Below, piece after piece: positions 1 to 8,599 of a stretch of 64,000 bases of DNA (position 1 is its first letter; each line of letters begins with the position of its first letter). The stretch comes from Microbacterium sp. cf046 (lineage in GTDB: Bacteria > Actinomycetota > Actinomycetes > Actinomycetales > Microbacteriaceae). Below the pieces are notes generated by a model that did no database searches, was not told the origin of the DNA, and saw only the letters and a program-made list of their open reading frames with translations. The position numbers and the translations under genes were made by a program. Location of the stretch: NCBI RefSeq assembly GCF_900114345.1, contig NZ_FOZJ01000003.1:372001-436000 (forward strand), read 5' to 3'.

Positions 1-1233
1 AAGTCCGTCAGCATCCTTCGGGTCGACTATCAGCGCGGCGTTGGCGAGTTCGGCCCGCATCTCCGCCCCGGCCGTACCAAGCCGGAATGAGAAGCCCATC
101 CGCGCGATCTCCAGCCGGATGCCGGTCGTGCGCGGCAAGACGAAGGACCGTCCCGTCGCCGGATCCGGCTGAGAGGTCCAGCCCATTGCGAGTTCGAAAC
201 TGGCTGCGCCGGCGGGTCCGCTCGCCGCGAAGGATAACGGGTCCAACCCGATCACGACCGCCGTGGTTCCGTCACTGCGTAACCGGAACGCAAATCGCCA
301 GCGCTCGGTAATCTTCGCGTCGAGGTCCTGCGACCCGCCGAATGCGAGGAAGACCCTCAGCCCTTGATCGTCGACCGGCACAAGAGCGAACGTGGCTTGA
401 GCTCGGGACGACAGGTCCGGTTCGCCTTCGGGCTGCTCTACATCGTGAACGATGGAGATTGACGTCATCTGGCCCGAGATCACGTCGGCTCGGGTGGGAA
501 GGACCTCTGGCTCGCCGACCGAGGCGTTGCCCATACCCGGTGCGTCCCACCCGGCGAGGACATCCCCAATCAGCGCGTAGTCTTCCTTCGCGTCAAGAAT
601 GGCCAACACTGCAGCCCCGAGCCGGGCGAGCCCGTTGACCGCCGCGTCGACCGGGATGCCTCCCGTTGTCGTGAGGTCACCGCCGGTCCCTGCAGGATCG
701 GATCCCGTGGGGGCGAGATCTCTCAGCGTCTTGCCTGGATCGATCAGGAAGTGGAGCGCTGCAAGCGCGGCGTCCCATAGCCGGACAGCATCATTGGTCC
801 CAGCCCCATACGACGACGAGACCTCATGGACGACGGACAGAAGTTCCGCTAACACAAACACTCGGAAGTGGCGCTGACGCACGTAGTTGGTGGCCAGCAG
901 ATCGAGCAGGGACTGACCGATCTGGTCAAGCTGATCGTCCGAGCCCCCCCACCACACCTCAACGTTGCTGGCGATCGCATCCAGCAGCGTCACGACATCG
1001 GTGAGCGCCTCGTAATCCGCCTCCGCATCAGGCTCGGGGCCCTCGGAGTACTCACGTAGCTTCTTGACCGTGCCCTCCGGTAACTGGATGCTCCCGTTCG
1101 CTCGGCCGGGGTCCCCGCCCAGATCGCTGATCAGCGCCGAACGCGTGACGTCCTCACTCAACGACTCAGCCGCGAAGGCTAGGAAATCGACGACCTTCGC
1201 AACCAGAGCCTGGAACCACGAGCGCTCGCTCAT
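1..1233 (-). CDS. Large protein of unknown function, C-terminal part outside window
   Basis: The frame is open for 411 codons from the ATG at 1233 (starts MSERSWFQAL) to the window edge, so the C-terminus is missing. Residues 1-140 look alpha-helical (VVTLLDAIASNVEVWW, QSLLDLLA); from about residue 220 the sequence looks beta-rich, with alternating hydrophobic strands and repeated Gly, Asp and Pro turns (ATFALVPVDDQGLRVFLAFG). I recognise no catalytic motif; a resemblance to very large beta-rich actinobacterial proteins such as DUF6603 is only a guess. The start overlaps the stop of the upstream phosphatase gene by ATGA (1230-1233), so the two are one translationally coupled operon. Codons such as TTA, CTA and CTT appear here, unlike genes further right. 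Confidence 0.72.
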   Translation of the reverse strand, partial: MSERSWFQALVAKVVDFLAFAAESLSEDVTRSALISDLGGDPGRANGSIQLPEGTVKKLREYSEGPEPDAEADYEALTDVVTLLDAIASNVEVWWGGSDDQLDQIGQSLLDLLATNYVRQRHFRVFVLAELLSVVHEVSSSYGAGTNDAVRLWDAALAALHFLIDPGKTLRDLAPTGSDPAGTGGDLTTTGGIPVDAAVNGLARLGAAVLAILDAKEDYALIGDVLAGWDAPGMGNASVGEPEVLPTRADVISGQMTSISIVHDVEQPEGEPDLSSRAQATFALVPVDDQGLRVFLAFGGSQDLDAKITERWRFAFRLRSDGTTAVVIGLDPLSFAASGPAGAASFELAMGWTSQPDPATGRSFVLPRTTGIRLEIARMGFSFRLGTAGAEMRAELANAALIVDPKDADGL

Positions 1234-4103
1234 GCCGGGCCGCCCGGCTGTTCGATCTTGCCTAGCCTTGCTCGACGGTCGATGACGCGGGCGCGGAGCC
1301 GATCGGGCGGGGGTTCATCTTCTGGGCCCAACGGTGCTCGCTGGACTAGGTACGGCGCTGGCTCGGGGTCGTCTGTAGCGGTTGGGTCGTCCGGGTCGAC
1401 AAACGCGGTGTACACCTCATGGACCGCGTCCATGGTGCCGTCGGGATGGGGTTCGAATCGGCAGAGCCCGAAGTTGCTACGAAATAGGATCTGGCGCGCG
1501 TTTCGTAGGTGGCCAAGGGCGTGCTGGTGGCGCACCGCAATCGCCTGATAGGCGTCGATCAGCCGTTCGGGATCGGAAAGTTGGGCCTCGATCTGCTCCT
1601 CGTCCAGCGCCAGCGGTCGCATCGGCTCAGGTCGCAATTCATCCGGCCGCTGATCGAGGAGCGGTGTCAGCCGCCATCGCCAATCTGGCAGTTGCGCTGG
1701 ATTAAGCCGCGTCGTCTCTGTTGCATCGACGGCCGGCTGGTTCTCTGGGGTTTCATCGGGCCATCCCCAGGATGGCACGAGCACCGGAGTGCGCGCCAAC
1801 TTCGCGCGAAGCCCCGGCGTCAGGGCATCGGTGCCGAGGCCATCAGGCAGGACGACCATATCGTCCTTCGGTTCTGCCCAGGCCAGCCGCTCGGTGCCCA
1901 GGTTGGCCCGGAGTAGTTGCTGCGCGAACCCGAGGCTTTGAGAGGCGGCAGCGATGTTGGAGGGCATCACGTTCTTGAACCCGCTTGAAACGAACTGGGC
2001 GATACGTGCGGGTTGGTTTGTTGCGCCCGACCAATAGCTCATCAAAGTTCCGGATGCGTTGTGGACGTCTCCCGACAGAAGGACAACCCGCTGGTAGGTC
2101 GCGAGCCGAGCCAACAGCGCTTCAAATGTCACAGGGTCCGCCGCCCAAGACTCGATCGCGTCCGGGTCAGTGCCGATCATCCCCCGATGACCCGTTCGGC
2201 TGTTCGGCGTCACCACTGATTTGGAGCTGAGGCTGTCCTTGAGGTCGTATGCCCGGTAGGTCAACGGCGCAATCACGTCATCAAGTACGGGTGGGCCGAG
2301 CACCACGAGCGGAGCGACTACGACAAGAATTTCCTGCCCGGCGCGCAAGGGGGGCGGCGGAATTTGGTCGAGCATGGCTTCGATCGAGACGTTGCCGGGC
2401 GGACCCAGCCGCGACCCGTAACTTCGCCGGGTGCGGTTATCGAGCACCAGTACGCGGTGCTTCGGCCCGTCGACCATGAAGTCCCAGCGGATGGGAGGCG
2501 TTACGGGGCTGTAGCGTCCGTCGAGCCGTTCGACGTTTAACTGATCGTGACCGAATAGCTCCGCGCAACGATCGTATGGTCCAGTCTTCGGGCCGCGAAG
2601 ATCAGGACCATCTGGGAACAGCGCCTCCATCACGCCAAGTAGCTCTGCGCGGAGCCCTCGGTCGTACCGCCGTGGATCGTTTCCCCAGTCTTGGAACAAC
2701 GCATATGCGATCATCGCGTTGGTCATCACGGCGTGGCCTAGCGCCGTCTTGAGCACTCGTTCACGCCATAAGGGGTTCAGGAAGAGGTCGTCGGTGACGT
2801 CATGGTCGTCAAGGATCATGTATGTAGGCACATTCGCAAGTACTCGCTGGACCTTCGCTAGGCCCGCTCGGAACTCTTTCAGGATCCGGTGGCTCCTGCG
2901 CAGACCCTTCTGCCTCTTCGCTTCATCCTTCTGCTTCTGTTCCTCGGTCTCCGGCTTTTCGTCCGTCTCCTCTACGAACAAGTCGCCAGCTATCTCGGCG
3001 GGGGCGGCGAGCGGAGGAAGGGTGATCACTGAGCCAGGTCTGACCTCATCGGTCCAAAGCAGTTGGTGCTTATCTGCCGTCTCGCCATCCTGGAGCGTCG
3101 CGTCCGGGATCTCGTCGCCCCAGCACGCGGGACTCCAGCTCAAGAGATACGTGGCGGCGAACTCACCGACCGAGAGGAGGTGGTTGACGCCGTCCGTCGT
3201 GGTCAATTGCGCAGCGCGCTGTACTAAGTCAAGTCGCCAGAGTGCCGGGAAATGCTCTCGATCTATGGGGAGTAATCGGCGTCCTGCAACCGGCTCCTCG
3301 TAGGCGGCCAATGGGTGCTCAGCGTTGAAGTCGACGTCGGCCCTGCGGCTACGGATGTGATCCACCGGAATCCGTTCGCGCGAGGTGTCAATTTCGCGTC
3401 CGTCGGACAACGTCTTCATTGTCCCGATGAGTTCGCGGCCCAGCTCGATGATCCGCAACATTTGGAGGGTCTCAACGTCGTCGGCGTAGATTTGGTCACC
3501 GCCGAGGAACAACTCGTGCGGCCGGGCCCGGGGGTCCCGCCACGTATCGTCCTTCGCGAGCAGATCATCGATCCATACCATCGCGTCGGGGTCGCCGTGG
3601 CCGGGCTTGCGGCACGAGCCGTACACAACCCTGAGATCTCCCATAGCCGACGGACACGGCGCGAAGCTTGGGAGCTGGTTGGGCTTATAGCCGAGTGGTG
3701 CAATCAGCGCCTCTCGGGCTTCCGTTTTGGGTTCGAGCAACCCGAGGGACTTGAGTGTGTGGACTCCAGCCCGCGGGCCGTTCGAAACCTTGAAGGTGAG
3801 GTCGTACGAATAGAGTGAGTCAGAAGCGAATTGTTTACCCGACGTCTCAGCGAGACGGATGGTCGCGACGGTGAGGTACAACCGGTCGCCAACCCGCAAG
3901 GTTTCCTCGCCGTCGTCCCCGATCAGTCGTTCACCCGCGTCGTCAACGCTGTTCGCGAAGGAACCGGGTGTGCCCGCCGCGACGAGGCCCTCCCACACGG
4001 AGAGTCTGACGGAAGCCATTTCGCTGAGCGCGACCCATACCGCGACGAGGTTTGGCTCGACCCGGCGGAGAATCGGCCCCGCGAGCAAGAGTGGCAAATC
4101 CAA
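1230..4103 (-). CDS. PhoD-like metallophosphatase, 957 residues
   Basis: Predicted calcineurin-like phosphodiesterase or phosphatase of the PhoD group. It begins with the family's beta-sandwich segment (GPILRRVEPNLVAVWVAL) and then shows the metal-site motifs in order: YGSCRKPGHGD, FLGGDQIYADD, ILDDHDVTDD and LLSGDVHN. A lysine/glutamate-rich helical insert (PETEEQKQKDEAKRQKG) lies between them, and the length exceeds classical PhoD (about 550). No signal peptide is visible, so a cytoplasmic or co-exported role is possible. The start is TTG at 4103, supported by GGAGG five bases upstream. It is co-transcribed with the unknown gene at 1-1233 (ATGA overlap). Codons such as AAA, CAA, GCT and TCT are commoner than in neighbours, suggesting separate ancestry. 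The substrate cannot be inferred. Confidence 0.85.
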   Translation of the reverse strand: MDLPLLLAGPILRRVEPNLVAVWVALSEMASVRLSVWEGLVAAGTPGSFANSVDDAGERLIGDDGEETLRVGDRLYLTVATIRLAETSGKQFASDSLYSYDLTFKVSNGPRAGVHTLKSLGLLEPKTEAREALIAPLGYKPNQLPSFAPCPSAMGDLRVVYGSCRKPGHGDPDAMVWIDDLLAKDDTWRDPRARPHELFLGGDQIYADDVETLQMLRIIELGRELIGTMKTLSDGREIDTSRERIPVDHIRSRRADVDFNAEHPLAAYEEPVAGRRLLPIDREHFPALWRLDLVQRAAQLTTTDGVNHLLSVGEFAATYLLSWSPACWGDEIPDATLQDGETADKHQLLWTDEVRPGSVITLPPLAAPAEIAGDLFVEETDEKPETEEQKQKDEAKRQKGLRRSHRILKEFRAGLAKVQRVLANVPTYMILDDHDVTDDLFLNPLWRERVLKTALGHAVMTNAMIAYALFQDWGNDPRRYDRGLRAELLGVMEALFPDGPDLRGPKTGPYDRCAELFGHDQLNVERLDGRYSPVTPPIRWDFMVDGPKHRVLVLDNRTRRSYGSRLGPPGNVSIEAMLDQIPPPPLRAGQEILVVVAPLVVLGPPVLDDVIAPLTYRAYDLKDSLSSKSVVTPNSRTGHRGMIGTDPDAIESWAADPVTFEALLARLATYQRVVLLSGDVHNASGTLMSYWSGATNQPARIAQFVSSGFKNVMPSNIAAASQSLGFAQQLLRANLGTERLAWAEPKDDMVVLPDGLGTDALTPGLRAKLARTPVLVPSWGWPDETPENQPAVDATETTRLNPAQLPDWRWRLTPLLDQRPDELRPEPMRPLALDEEQIEAQLSDPERLIDAYQAIAVRHQHALGHLRNARQILFRSNFGLCRFEPHPDGTMDAVHEVYTAFVDPDDPTATDDPEPAPYLVQRAPLGPEDEPPPDRLRARVIDRRARLGKIEQPGGPA

Positions 4104-4263
4104 GATGGCCTCCGACGAGTGGAGGCCGGCAGGTCGCTTTACCCGTCGGCAACGGTGGCCAACACAATACGGCGCATCGGCCGCGGAATCCAGACCTCAA
4201 CAGAGCCGTGGATGGTCCGGGGGCGAGTACGCGCAGACGCCGTCGCCAGCTCGGGGCGCTCTG

Positions 4264-5178
4264 ATGGGCTTCGCGCGGACCCTTGCCGCCGGACAGACCT
4301 GCCGGGTGCGCGTGGTGGCAGCCTCGACGGGAGAAACGAGAACCGTTCACGAGGACGCGAGCGTTCTCTTCGAGGCCCCCAACTGGAACGCCGGCAACGA
4401 GCTCATCCTCAACGGCGACGGAGTGCTGTGGCGGATGCCGGCCGACGGCTCGCGGCCGCCGACCCAGATCGTGCACGACGGACTCCCCGAACTGAACAAC
4501 GACCACGTTCTCGCGCCCGACGGAACCACGATCTACGTGTCGGCCAACGACGGGCACCTCTACACGGCGCCCCTCGCCGGCGGAACTACCCGCCGGGTGA
4601 CTCGCGACGGCGCCGGTCACTGGCACTTCCTCCACGGCGTCAGCCCCGACGGCGCACAGCTCGCCTACGTCGCCCTGAACCCGGATGACGGGTGGGACAG
4701 TGGCACCGTGCACACCGTCGGCATCGACGGGGACCACGACGCCGCGATCACCCACGGCCGGGGAACCGATGACGGTCCGGAGTACTCTCCCGACGGCCGG
4801 TGGCTGTACTTCAACACCGAACGATTCTCGTCCCTGCCCGGCCACGCGCAGATCGCCCGCATGCGTCCCGATGGAACCGGTCTCGAGCAGCTCACGTTCG
4901 ACGACCGGGTCAACTGGTTCCCGCACTTCGACCCCACCGGCACACGCGCGGTCTACCTCAGTTTCCCCACCGGAACGATCGGCCACCCCGCCGACCTGAA
5001 CGTCGAGCTTCGGCTTGTCGACCTCGACGCCGACATCGGCGCATGGTCGTCGGCATCCACTGTCGCCGAACTGTTCGGCGGCCAGGGCACGATCAACGTG
5101 AACAGCTGGTCGCCGAACGGAGAGCATTTCGCCTACGTCGACTACCCGATGCCAAGCCGCACAACGGAGGCCACCTGA
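4264..5178 (+). CDS. TolB/PD40-type beta-propeller protein, 304 residues
   Basis: The protein has repeated propeller blades of the PD40/TolB kind: LFEAPNWNAGNELILNGDG, VLAPDGTTIYVSANDGHLY, GVSPDGAQLAYVAL, EYSPDGRWLYFNTE and HFDPTGTRAVYLSF. Every blade carries the SPDG-type turn. No signal peptide is seen, so it is probably cytoplasmic. Relatives are annotated as TolB-like or oligogalacturonate-lyase-like propellers of unknown activity. ATG 4264 is chosen because the text before it (4104-4263) reads as non-coding spacer in all frames and the first blade follows at once. The stop overlaps the next ATG (TGATG), so translation of the UPF0303 gene is coupled. Confidence 0.8.
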   Translation: MGFARTLAAGQTCRVRVVAASTGETRTVHEDASVLFEAPNWNAGNELILNGDGVLWRMPADGSRPPTQIVHDGLPELNNDHVLAPDGTTIYVSANDGHLYTAPLAGGTTRRVTRDGAGHWHFLHGVSPDGAQLAYVALNPDDGWDSGTVHTVGIDGDHDAAITHGRGTDDGPEYSPDGRWLYFNTERFSSLPGHAQIARMRPDGTGLEQLTFDDRVNWFPHFDPTGTRAVYLSFPTGTIGHPADLNVELRLVDLDADIGAWSSASTVAELFGGQGTINVNSWSPNGEHFAYVDYPMPSRTTEAT

Positions 5179-5693
5179 TGACCGCCAACCCCCAATCCGC
5201 GCCGCTCATCGCGGACCTCGAACGCGAAGAGCAGGAGCTGATATTCGACAGGTTTGACCACGGCGACGCATGGCGACTCGGGTCGACGATCACCGAACTG
5301 GCGCGGGATGCCGGTCACGCCGTCGGCATTGACATCCGCCGACCCGGCCTCATCCTCTTCCGGTCCGCCCTTCCAGGCATCACGCCCGACCAGGAGACAT
5401 GGATCACCCGTAAAGCGGCACTGGTGCTGCGGATGGAGGCCAGCAGCGCGCTCGTCGATGCACGGCTGAGTGCTGCCGGCATCGATCCCTCCGCAATCGG
5501 GTGGCTCGGGCAAGAGTACGCGGTCACCGGAGGCTCCTTCCCGATTCGCGTGCGAGGAGTCGGCGTGGTGGCCGCCGCCACCGCGTCGGGTCTCTCGTCC
5601 AAGCAAGATCATGATCTGGTCGTCGCCGGCATCCGTCGCTTCCTTGAGAAAGAGTCTGAGTCGTTCGTAACTGCAGTGCGAGAAAAGAGATAG
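5178..5693 (+). CDS. UPF0303 / HbpS-like (DUF336) protein
   Basis: The 171-residue product matches the UPF0303 group, small alpha/beta proteins of the GlcG/HbpS (DUF336) fold sometimes annotated as heme-degrading domain. Recognisable segments are DRFDHGDAWRLG near residue 25, HAVGIDIRRPGLILFR, KAALVLRMEASS, and the Gly-rich GGSFPIRVRGVGVVAAATAS followed by the SGLSSKQDHDLVV motif near the C-terminus. Its length is typical. It starts one base before the end of the propeller gene stop (TGATG), implying a two-gene operon. The biochemical role of the family is not settled. Confidence 0.82.
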   Translation: MTANPQSAPLIADLEREEQELIFDRFDHGDAWRLGSTITELARDAGHAVGIDIRRPGLILFRSALPGITPDQETWITRKAALVLRMEASSALVDARLSAAGIDPSAIGWLGQEYAVTGGSFPIRVRGVGVVAAATASGLSSKQDHDLVVAGIRRFLEKESESFVTAVREKR

Positions 5694-5805
5694 AAGGTAC
5701 GTGTCGCCATCAGCTCCACTACCGGAACGCCTTAACCCGTCACTCTCGGATCAGCGAGCGAGAAGCTCGTGCATGACCTGGCGACCGGCTGTGCATACTG
5801 GTGGA

Positions 5806-6507
5806 GTGCGCGACCTGGATGCGGATGACCGGGAGCTGAGGTCCTTGCGCGAACGCGTCTACGGGCCGGCGTCCTCACTCCCCGCGAGCCACGTCGATCT
5901 GGAGCGGCTGCGTCAGCTCGAGCGGGAACGGATCGTGTCGTCGCTCTCCTCAGAGGAAGACGTTCCCGATGCGGTGAGCACGGCGCACTCGGCCGACAGT
6001 GCCCGGCAAGCGGCCGATCCACACCGTCCGTCGGTACGTGAGCGGCAAGCCCCAGAACCACCGCGGCGCGCGTGGCGCGCGCGCTCGATCGTCGTCGCGG
6101 GTGGCGTCCTGCTCGTCATCATTGGTTATGCATGGGGAGCGACCGCCACGGTGCCCCACATCAGCGGACCGCTGCCGGAGTTCGACCGAGCGCAGACCGG
6201 CGAAGACCGACTGCCTGTGGCTGCGACCGCTGGGGTCATCCCCGCATCCAGTCGCTTCGTCGCGCGCGTCGATGGCTTCGACGTGTTCCTGGCGCGACAG
6301 GACGGCGGGCAAGGTGTGTGCGTCGTCAGCTACCTGGCCGGAACGAACCAGGCATTCTTGAGCACCACGTGCGGCAGCGGCAGTGGCGGCGGACTGCTCG
6401 CCCCGGTGACGAGGAATCTGGATGTCGCCATCGGCGATCTCGAATCGCCGCCGCCCGACGGTGATGCGCTCCGGCTCTCCGAGAGTGTCACGGCGTACCG
6501 ACGTTGA
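5806..6507 (+). CDS. Hypothetical single-pass membrane protein
   Basis: The 233-residue product has a charged cytoplasmic N-terminal region (DDRELRSLRERVYGPASS, ERLRQLERERIV), one transmembrane helix near residues 92-108 (SIVVAGGVLLVIIGYAW) and an outer domain with two Cys (VCVVSYLAG and STTCGSGSG) that could form a disulfide. I recognise no family. GTG 5806 is preferred over upstream starts because CATACT (5794-5799) lies exactly six bases before it, the spacing of leaderless transcripts; the text upstream does not look coding. It precedes a separate 42-residue membrane peptide gene. Confidence 0.65.
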   Translation: MRDLDADDRELRSLRERVYGPASSLPASHVDLERLRQLERERIVSSLSSEEDVPDAVSTAHSADSARQAADPHRPSVRERQAPEPPRRAWRARSIVVAGGVLLVIIGYAWGATATVPHISGPLPEFDRAQTGEDRLPVAATAGVIPASSRFVARVDGFDVFLARQDGGQGVCVVSYLAGTNQAFLSTTCGSGSGGGLLAPVTRNLDVAIGDLESPPPDGDALRLSESVTAYRR

Positions 6508-6556
6508 GACATCGATAGGGGCACTGCTGACACGCAGCGCGGGTTACCCTCGACGT

Positions 6557-6685
6557 ATGACTGATCCTGAGACCCGCCGCGAACGTGTATCTCCGACACG
6601 AGTCGGGATCTGGGTGGTCGTGTCAGCGGTGGGGCTCTACATGGTCGTGTCCGGGCTGATCGGCGTCTTTTCCGGCGGCGCCTAG
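6557..6685 (+). CDS. Small single-span membrane protein, 42 residues
   Basis: The peptide begins MTDPETRRERVSPTRVG and then has one hydrophobic helix (WVVVSAVGLYMVVSGLIGVF), ending GGA. A charged N-terminus before a helix suggests N-in topology. TACCCT at 6545-6550 sits six bases before the ATG, as in leaderless genes elsewhere in the window. The stop overlaps by four bases the end of the convergent gene at 6682-7257. Function is unknown; the coding call rests on composition and start-site geometry only. Confidence 0.6.
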   Translation: MTDPETRRERVSPTRVGIWVVVSAVGLYMVVSGLIGVFSGGA

Positions 6686-7257
6686 CCCGCTTTTCCGTCT
6701 GCGGTCGGGCGAGCTTCGCCCCGTGCCGGCCCGGGTGCGAGGTCGGACAGGCCGAGCAGAAAGCGCACGATCTCCAGCTGTGGACCCTCGAGAACCGGTC
6801 CTCGTCCGAATTCCCAATCGGCGTCCGTCGCGCGTATCGCGTGTCCGGCGACCACGGCCCTGCGTTCGAGCGGGGCAGAGGTGGCCATGTACAGCGCGAC
6901 GGCGCCCAGCGTGAGGTCGGCAAGTCGTGGCGCTTCACCCAGTCGATCCGCCAGCACGATGACGGCGCGGGTCGCATGGACGAGCGCGCTGGTTCGGCGG
7001 CGCTTCCCGGTGCGCACCGCAGAAGCCAAGTCCATCAGATCGGCGACGACGAACTCAGAGCCGATCTCTGTCCCCAGGCGGGCATCGCGGACGAAGTCCG
7101 CCGCGAGGCGGTCTGCTCGCTCCGAACCGGCGGCGGCGGTCAATCGCGCCGCTTCATCGATCACCGCGGCGGTCGCGAGGCGACGATCGCTCGTCACCGC
7201 CGATTCGTCGTCGCGCGGTCTGTTGCTCAAGGGTAGGAACCTCGCGTAGTCCACCAT
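6682..7257 (-). CDS. Hypothetical alpha-helical protein, 191 residues
   Basis: The frame has strong GC3 coding bias and an almost wholly helical composition (RRLATAAVIDEAARLTAAAG, HATRAVIVLADRLGEAPRLA, GAVALYMATSAPLERRAVVAG). It has no signal peptide, no clear transmembrane span and no recognised domain. It is convergent with the small membrane gene (four-base overlap at the stops) and divergent from the LacI regulator gene across a 165-base region that carries a TGTGAC-type palindrome, so it might share that control, but nothing in the protein links it to sugar metabolism. Confidence 0.6.
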   Translation of the reverse strand: MVDYARFLPLSNRPRDDESAVTSDRRLATAAVIDEAARLTAAAGSERADRLAADFVRDARLGTEIGSEFVVADLMDLASAVRTGKRRRTSALVHATRAVIVLADRLGEAPRLADLTLGAVALYMATSAPLERRAVVAGHAIRATDADWEFGRGPVLEGPQLEIVRFLLGLSDLAPGPARGEARPTADGKAG

Positions 7258-7320
7258 GCGAGTCTAGGCATGTGACAACGTGTGACAACCGTGCGCGCGG
7301 TCGATCGATGTTCGATCGCG

Positions 7321-7333
7321 TGTGACTGTCACA
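7321..7333. promoter_or_regulatory. Putative LacI-family operator, perfect palindrome
   Basis: TGTGACTGTCACA is a perfect 13-base palindrome in the gap between the divergent gene at 6682-7257 and the LacI regulator. Its TGTGA half-site recurs at 7384-7401 and at 8512-8525 in front of the epimerase gene, and single TGTGACAAC words occur at 7271 and 7281. Confidence 0.55.
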
Positions 7334-7383
7334 TCCGGGCGCCGTGAAACAGGGCGGAGGGACGTGCATAATTGACCCGAGCG

Positions 7384-7401
7384 GATGTGACCGTACACAT
7401 C
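7384..7401. promoter_or_regulatory. Putative LacI-family operator upstream of the regulator gene
   Basis: GATGTGACCGTACACATC is an inverted repeat with arms GATGTG and CACATC around a CCG-centred core, ending 21 bases before the regulator ATG at 7423. It fits autoregulation by the LacI-type protein encoded next door. The centre CG and TGTGA arms match the site in front of the epimerase gene. Confidence 0.6.
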
Positions 7402-7422
7402 CCACGTAGGGAAACAACGGGG

Positions 7423-8442
7423 ATGGACGACGAGCCGACGAACCGCAGGCCGAGCATCCGCGATGTGGCGCGACTCGCAGATGTCTCGTATCAGACCGTT
7501 TCGCGAGTGCTCAACAACCACCCGAGCGTGCGGCCCGAAACTCGCCGGCGCATCGTCGAAGTCATGGAGCAGTTGCAGTACCGCCCGAATCTCGCCGCTC
7601 GCGCATTGGTCACGAGCCGATCGCAGACGATAGGAATCCTGGCCGCGGGCAGTTCGATGTACGGGCCGGCGTCGAGCATCGCCGCGATCGAGGAGGCGGC
7701 CCGCTCGCGGGGATACTGGGTGAGCACGGCCAACATCGACCCTTCGGATCCGGAGTCGATTCCCGCCGGCCTTGCGCATCTGATGGCACAGTCGATCGAG
7801 GGGCTGGTCGTCATCGCACCGCAGGTGCGGGTATTCCGGGTGCTCGCATCGCTGGCGTTGGACATCCCCTACGTCACACTGCAGTCGACCGACCTCGACC
7901 CCGGCCACACGCTGTCGGTCGATCAGATCGCAGGCGCTCGACTGGCGACAAAACACCTGATCAGCCTCGGACACCGACAGATCTACCACCTGGCCGGTCC
8001 CCAGGACTGGATCGAGGCCGAGGCCCGCATGAGAGGCTTTCTCGACGAGATGGGGGCGAGCGACATCCCGACGACCGCTCCCATCCTGGGCGACTGGACC
8101 GCCGAGTTCGGATACTACGCAGGACGCGAGCTGCTCGGAGTTCCGGACTTCACGGCGATCTTCGCGTCGAACGATCAGATGGCGCTCGGCCTGATGCACG
8201 CGATCCGCGACGAGGGGCTGGACGTCCCCCGCGACATCAGCATCGTCGGCTTCGACGACATTCCCGAAGCTGCGCACTTCTGGCCGCCGCTCACGACCGT
8301 TCGTCAGGACTTCTCGGAGCTGGGTCGGCGCTGCGTCGAGCTCCTCCTCGGTCACGATGACGCCGGCGGCATCCGAGCCGCGGCGACCATCGAGCCCCAA
8401 CTCGTCGTACGTGGATCGACGGGGGTCGTTCGCTGGGCCTGA
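7423..8442 (+). CDS. LacI-family transcriptional regulator of sugar locus
   Basis: This is a 339-residue LacI/GalR repressor. The N-terminal helix-turn-helix and hinge read IRDVARLADVSYQTVSRVLN and YRPNLAARALVTSRSQTIGI, followed by a periplasmic-binding-protein-like effector domain with typical strands (GLVVIAPQ, YHLAGPQDW, AIFASNDQMALGLMHA, SIVGFDDIPEAAHFWPPLTT). ATG 7423 is chosen because it starts just before the HTH. The next genes encode a pentose-phosphate epimerase and a monosaccharide ABC importer, and matching palindromes lie upstream of both transcription units. It therefore probably represses them and is released by L-arabinose or a related sugar; the effector is inferred, not seen. 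Confidence 0.9.
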   Translation: MDDEPTNRRPSIRDVARLADVSYQTVSRVLNNHPSVRPETRRRIVEVMEQLQYRPNLAARALVTSRSQTIGILAAGSSMYGPASSIAAIEEAARSRGYWVSTANIDPSDPESIPAGLAHLMAQSIEGLVVIAPQVRVFRVLASLALDIPYVTLQSTDLDPGHTLSVDQIAGARLATKHLISLGHRQIYHLAGPQDWIEAEARMRGFLDEMGASDIPTTAPILGDWTAEFGYYAGRELLGVPDFTAIFASNDQMALGLMHAIRDEGLDVPRDISIVGFDDIPEAAHFWPPLTTVRQDFSELGRRCVELLLGHDDAGGIRAAATIEPQLVVRGSTGVVRWA

Positions 8443-8473
8443 CCGTCCGTTACCAAGCCGAGACCATTCGAGG

Positions 8474-8526
8474 TTGACACTCACGTCCACCGCCTGGCTA
8501 TAGTGATGCGATGTGAACGGTCACAC
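8474..8526 (+). promoter_or_regulatory. Promoter and operator of the sugar uptake operon
   Basis: TTGACA (8474-8479) and TATAGT (8499-8504) are separated by 19 bases and form a strong housekeeping-type promoter. Immediately after the -10, TGTGAACGGTCACA (8512-8525) is a palindrome with TGTGA arms and a CG centre like those beside the LacI gene. A repressor bound there would cover the expected transcription start near 8511. Confidence 0.7.
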
Positions 8527-8599
8527 GCCGTCACGCGGTTTCCGACGAAGGGCAGCTGCAGTGGTGCAGGGCAGGGATGGCGAGGTCCGCGAGCGGTAT

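Noticed and set aside
8513..8599. GTG 8513 as the start of the epimerase
   Set aside because: It lies inside the operator almost at the transcription start, and the added residues do not match the AraD family.
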